Of a stretch of DNA of 64,000 nt, positions 59,900-64,000 are shown piece by piece. The position numbers and the translations under genes were made by a program. Below the pieces are notes generated by a model, which worked only from the letters and a program-made list of their open reading frames with translations, was not told where the DNA came from and searched no databases. The stretch's first letter is position 1; every line of letters begins with the position of its first letter. This DNA comes from Hyperoodon ampullatus (taxonomy: Eukaryota; Chordata; Mammalia; Artiodactyla; Ziphiidae): positions 4,275,239 to 4,339,238 of the forward strand of contig OX457061.1 of NCBI GenBank assembly GCA_949752795.1, in the 5' to 3' direction.

Positions 59900-60135
59900 G
59901 CGGTACGTGGGCCTCTCACTGCTGTGGCCTCTCCCATTGCGGAGCACAGGCTCCGGACGCACAGGCTCAGCAGCCACGGCTCACGGGCCCAGCCGCTCCG
60001 CGGCATGTGGGATCTTCCCGGACCGGGGCACGAACCCGTGTCCCCTGCATCGGCAGGCGGACTCTCAACCACTGCGTCACCAGGGAAGCCCAATCTTATG
60101 TATATTTAACCACAGTAAAAAATGATTAGAAAAAA
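59260..60135 (+). mobile_element. Old L1 3' end, split by a SINE
   Basis: ACCGTGGCAGTTCCTCAAAA, TTGTGGGTATATACCCAAAA, AATAGCCAAAAAGTGGAAAT and AACTGTACACCTAAAACTGG, resuming AATCTTATGTATATTTAACC after the SINE. Confidence 0.88.
59841..60091 (-). mobile_element. Cetacean-type CHR SINE with microsatellite tail
   Basis: Reverse copy, GCGGTACGTGGGCCTCTCAC to CACCAGGGAAGCC. A 10-bp duplication AATCTTATGT lies at 59831-59840 and 60092-60101. Its tail is A~19, then (AT)n, then (AC)n in SINE sense (59841-59899). Confidence 0.94.
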
Positions 60136-60589
60136 TGAAATAAGAAATAAAGGAAGCCCCACCTCCCCCCAAAAAGCTGAGTAGCACAGCCAAAGGAAGG
60201 CACCCATCCCGGAACAGTGGGTTGTGGTGGGAAAGGACTGGAGATAGACCTATGGCCTTGCATGTGGGCAGAGCAGGGCAGTGCCACACAGATGGACCAA
60301 GATACAGGCTTAGTCTCAGGTGTCACAGATGGGACTTGGGGCAACTGGAGGCCCCAGGCCATTCACTGCTGGCTGAGAGCACTGCTATTTATTTGTACAA
60401 TGCAATATACAAATATTGGTTATTTTTGTAATGCTTGTGTTGTGACATAATATGGGTTGGGAAGCCCCGTTGTACTGGACATTTGCTGGTTTTGCCTCTG
60501 CTATCGTGTTTTATTCTTCTCCTTCTGGGTCAGAACCTCTATTTCTGCATCTTTTCCACCATCAGCCCCTGTAGATCATGGGGACTGAT

Positions 60590-61105
60590 TCCAACCACGC
60601 CCCCTCCAAGGAGGGGCAAGGGATCAGGCCTGGCCAATCAGAGCACCAGAATCCCCCGGCCTCAGTAATTGGTGCAGAGGCAAAAGTGTAACCCAGGCCT
60701 GGCCAATCAGTGTAGGTCACAATTTCTACTCACTCCTTCGGTTGGTTCAGGGATAAGCACGATACTGAAGTTGGACCAAAGAATCTTAATCTCAAGGCTT
60801 TTGTAGTTCCTACACCACTCCCACTGGGGTCACTAAAAGAATAGGATGTAAGAATGGAACTGATTCTGGCCATTTTGCCACATGAGGAAGAAGCCTGTCG
60901 GAGAATGGAGCCAAAACTGGGAAGCACAGCCAAGTCATGGAGAGACATACCCAATGCTGGTGACATTGCCTGATTGCCTAGATCCAGCTATGCCTGAAGC
61001 TCTACCTTTTCAATCATGTGAGCCAATACATTCCCCTTAAAAAAAATCAAAGTCGTTTGAGTTGAGACTTGATTACATGCAACCACATTCTACTTTTATA
61101 GAATG
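60590..61105 (+). repeat. Old MER/LTR-like repeat with CCAAT boxes (family unassigned)
   Basis: GGCCTGGCCAATCAGAGCAC, a second GGCCTGGCCAATCAGTG, GGATGTAAGAATGGAACTGA, GCTATGCCTGAAGCTCTACC and CATGTGAGCCAATACATTCC match a widespread mammalian old-repeat pattern whose name I cannot give with confidence. Confidence 0.55.
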
Positions 61106-61109
61106 TCAT

Positions 61110-61215
61110 GCATTCCAGAGTTGGGACATGGGTCACATGTCTGCCTCTGAACCAATCACTTTGGCCGTGGTTTGTGAGATACGCTGATTGGCCAGGCCTG
61201 GATCACTCGCCCTTC
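61110..61215 (-). repeat. Inverted partial copy of the same repeat
   Basis: GGTCACATGTCTGCCTCTGA, ACCAATCACTTTGGCC and CTGATTGGCCAGGCCTGGAT are the reverse complement of 60622-60710. Confidence 0.6.
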
Positions 61216-61284
61216 CCTGGAGTCCAGAGTCATGCTCCCACATTGTTCCCTAATTCAGTCACCACTGAGCACCCCCCTCACCAC

Positions 61285-61322
61285 CACGGGTGCCAGCCAT
61301 CTGGCACGGGTGCCAGCCATCT
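61285..61322 (+). repeat. 20-bp tandem duplication at CFAP77 splice donor
   Basis: CACGGGTGCCAGCCATCT occurs twice, 20 bp apart. It spans the first ~40 nt of the intron and reaches into the GTAAG donor (61325-61321). Creates the hairpin CTGGCAC-GG-GTGCCAG at 61301-61316. Confidence 0.9.
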
Positions 61323-61324
61323 TA

Positions 61325-62213
<889 letters not shown>

Positions 62214-62839
62214 TCAGACCAACAGTATTACACTAAATTCAGTGACAGGGAGTCATCGGGTGCTTGCTTTACCCCAGGCCCTGTGGGCGACCTCAGGGCT
62301 CCTAGGGTGTGGAACACGAGCCCTCCCTGAGATGAGCGCTAACTGCTGTTGGCCGTTGAGACACACCTTGGGGAAGCCTGCCTGCTGTGCCACTGCTCAG
62401 GGGCGGGTGAGGGCAGCGGAGTCAGGAGGACCCTCGTGGCGGGGGGTGGTCTGGACCAAGGCCTCGAGGGAGGAAGTGCATTTGTGCGGCAGGAGGGAGG
62501 GGCGGCGCGGTCCCCCCACTAAGCAGCCGTATTCGGGGACCAGCGCAGGTCTGGCAACCTAGAGCTGGAAATGATGTATCTTGCAGATGGACGGAAAGAC
62601 CTGGTTCACGGGGACTCACCTGGGGCCGCCCTTGAGGGAGGGGGCGTCTTTCCTCCCTAACCCTTCATTTCTACTGGGGATGGCTCAGATCACCGTCACA
62701 GGAGCTGCCTCCTTGGATGTCACCTGAGGGTGGGGATACGGTGACAAGGCCCACTGTCCCCCTCCTGGCGGCTGGACCGCCATTCTCACTCTTTGGGTCT
62801 CTGGTCAACTCCTTAACCCTCCAGAAGGGGTTTGTAGGG

Positions 62840-62935
62840 CTGAAATTGCTCTATTATCATTTCCCCCATTGTACAGGTGGGGAAGCTGAGACCCAGAGTG
62901 GCGGGGTCACGATCCACGGCTCCTAAAGGGTGGGG
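62840..62935 (-). repeat. MIR fragment
   Basis: CTATTATCATTTCCCCCATT, GTACAGGTGGGGAAGCTGAG. Confidence 0.65.
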
Positions 62936-63059
62936 CTGGATGTCAAATGCAGTTGTGTTTGGCTTCGGGGTGAAGCTCTTAAGCATGATGCTGCACTGAC
63001 TCTCTTTAGACTAGCAGCTCCCTGAGCTCAGAGGTCCTGTCCTGTACGGTGCTTAGATC

Positions 63060-63310
63060 ATAGCTCTTCATCAGTGGACACCTGCTGAGGTCTGTGTTCC
63101 AGACACAACACTGGCTTCTTCATATGCCTCTCTTACTTAGACCTCACAGCTGCCCTGTGAGGCAGCCCATCACTGTCCCCATGTCTCAGATGGGAAAGCT
63201 GAGGCACAGAGAGGTCAAGACAGGTTGCACGAGGCCACACGGGACAAGAAGTGGCAGAGCTGAGATCTGAACCCGGGCTGTGTCTCCAGCCCACATTCAA
63301 ATCCTCCTGC
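63060..63310 (-). repeat. Near full-length MIR
   Basis: ACTTAGACCTCACAGCTGCC, CTCAGATGGGAAAGCTGAGG, CACAGAGAGGTCAAGACAGG and GCAGAGCTGAGATCTGAACC in consensus order. Confidence 0.88.
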
Positions 63311-64000
63311 TAAAGAGATACCAAGCAGGTGTGTGACGCTCCCGGTGCCATCAGGCCCCTGGGGACCATGGACCTTACTGAGCTGGGTGGGTGCACCTGC
63401 TCCTCCCACCCCCACGGGCCCCAGGCAGTGGGCTCCCAGTTGCAGGGTGTTACATCTCCCAGGACATTCCTGGCTCTGGCCTCACCAAAGCCCGTCCAGA
63501 GAGTCTGGTGGCTCTGGGCTCACCCTTTCTCCTTTTCCCATCAATCTCTCTCCCCTTTTCTCTGGCTCCCAGAGACCTGGGTGCATAGAGGTGGATGATG
63601 TGGGACCACCCATAATGGCTCATCACTGTCTTGGAGGAAACCCCTCCCTTGGGCTGGCAATCTGGGCCCTGCACCCTCCAACCCCATCCACCTCTGCAGC
63701 TTTGCCTTCCTGGATACTCCACATGGTCCTGAGATTTAGGCACAATAGACCACTCCCCACCCGTGAAGGGTCTGCCGGAGTCCCAGCCTCATTTGCTCCT
63801 GGCCTGCCCTCCCCTTTCTGGTTCTTATTCTTCAAGCTCTCTGGACCCCTCGGGCTCACTGTGGCCTCTCCCTCATCTGAGTCTGGTAACACTTACTATC
63901 CATTCTATTCATTTGGGGCTTAGAACTGAAATGACCTTCTCAGTTTCCAGGAATGCACATGCCGGGCCAGCCTGCCTGGAATATAATATCCTACACAGCC

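Noticed and set aside
59791..60129. Frames with CVCVYIYIYIYI repeats
   Set aside because: Translation of the (GT)n(AT)n tail and SINE body.
62600..62745. Possible extra CFAP77 exon ending at a good GTGAGT donor (62615 region, minus strand)
   Set aside because: With the nearest acceptor (CCCTCAG) all three frames contain stops and no CFAP77-like peptide appears.

Overview
This 64-kb window is mammalian nuclear DNA, almost certainly from a toothed whale (odontocete cetacean). The best taxonomic evidence is the dense CHR-family (tRNA-derived) SINE population. It includes several ~210-bp copies of the cetacean type, which share a GGTTCGTGCCCC B-box region, a GAGCGGCTGGGCCC core and a GTGAGAGGCCCGCGTACC 3' end just before the A-tail. 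These sit beside older L1, L2, MIR, MaLR and MER5A-type repeats. Nothing prokaryotic is present: no operons, CRISPR arrays or long intact ORFs.

The only protein-coding gene I can support is CFAP77 (C9orf171 in human), which encodes a ciliary doublet-microtubule inner protein. It lies on the minus strand. Its last five coding exons are in the window: 62171-62072, 61554-61326, 35255-35150, 30959-30858 and 7370-7248. All have GT/AG borders, their codon phases join exactly, and they give 660 nt (219 codons plus TAA). The 5' exon(s) and promoter lie beyond position 64000. The introns are 517 bp, 26.1 kb, 4.2 kb and 23.5 kb. The first of the five exons (100 bp) is too short to stand out as an ORF and was found from its splice sites and protein sequence.

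Layout: 1 to ~6.5 kb is intergenic DNA downstream of CFAP77, with an ancient MIR split by a SINE. From ~6.5 to 7.25 kb is a probable 3' UTR. 7.4-30.9 kb is the last intron (a 16-bp-unit minisatellite, L1 relics, MaLR LTRs, conserved-looking blocks at 19.7-21.4 and 24.8-25.7 kb). 31-35.1 kb is the 4.2-kb intron. 35.3-61.3 kb is the large intron with most of the young SINEs, nested L1s and a striking AT-rich conserved-looking block at 55.4-56.5 kb. 61.3-62.2 kb holds two exons, and 62.2-64 kb the start of the upstream intron.

In human the neighbouring gene on the 3' side of CFAP77 is BARHL1, a homeobox gene. The homeodomain- and POU-motif-rich, repeat-poor blocks in these introns may therefore be long-range developmental enhancers rather than CFAP77 elements. 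This is inference; BARHL1 itself is not in the window. The most interesting unexplained structures are: a nested SINE pair at 56.5-57.2 kb that looks like a SINE 3' transduction; a minisatellite whose higher-order period grows by exactly one 16-bp unit each time; a 20-bp duplication forming a hairpin directly at a CFAP77 splice donor; an inverted pair of CCAAT-bearing repeats next to that exon; and the same (antisense) orientation of all six LTRs inside CFAP77.
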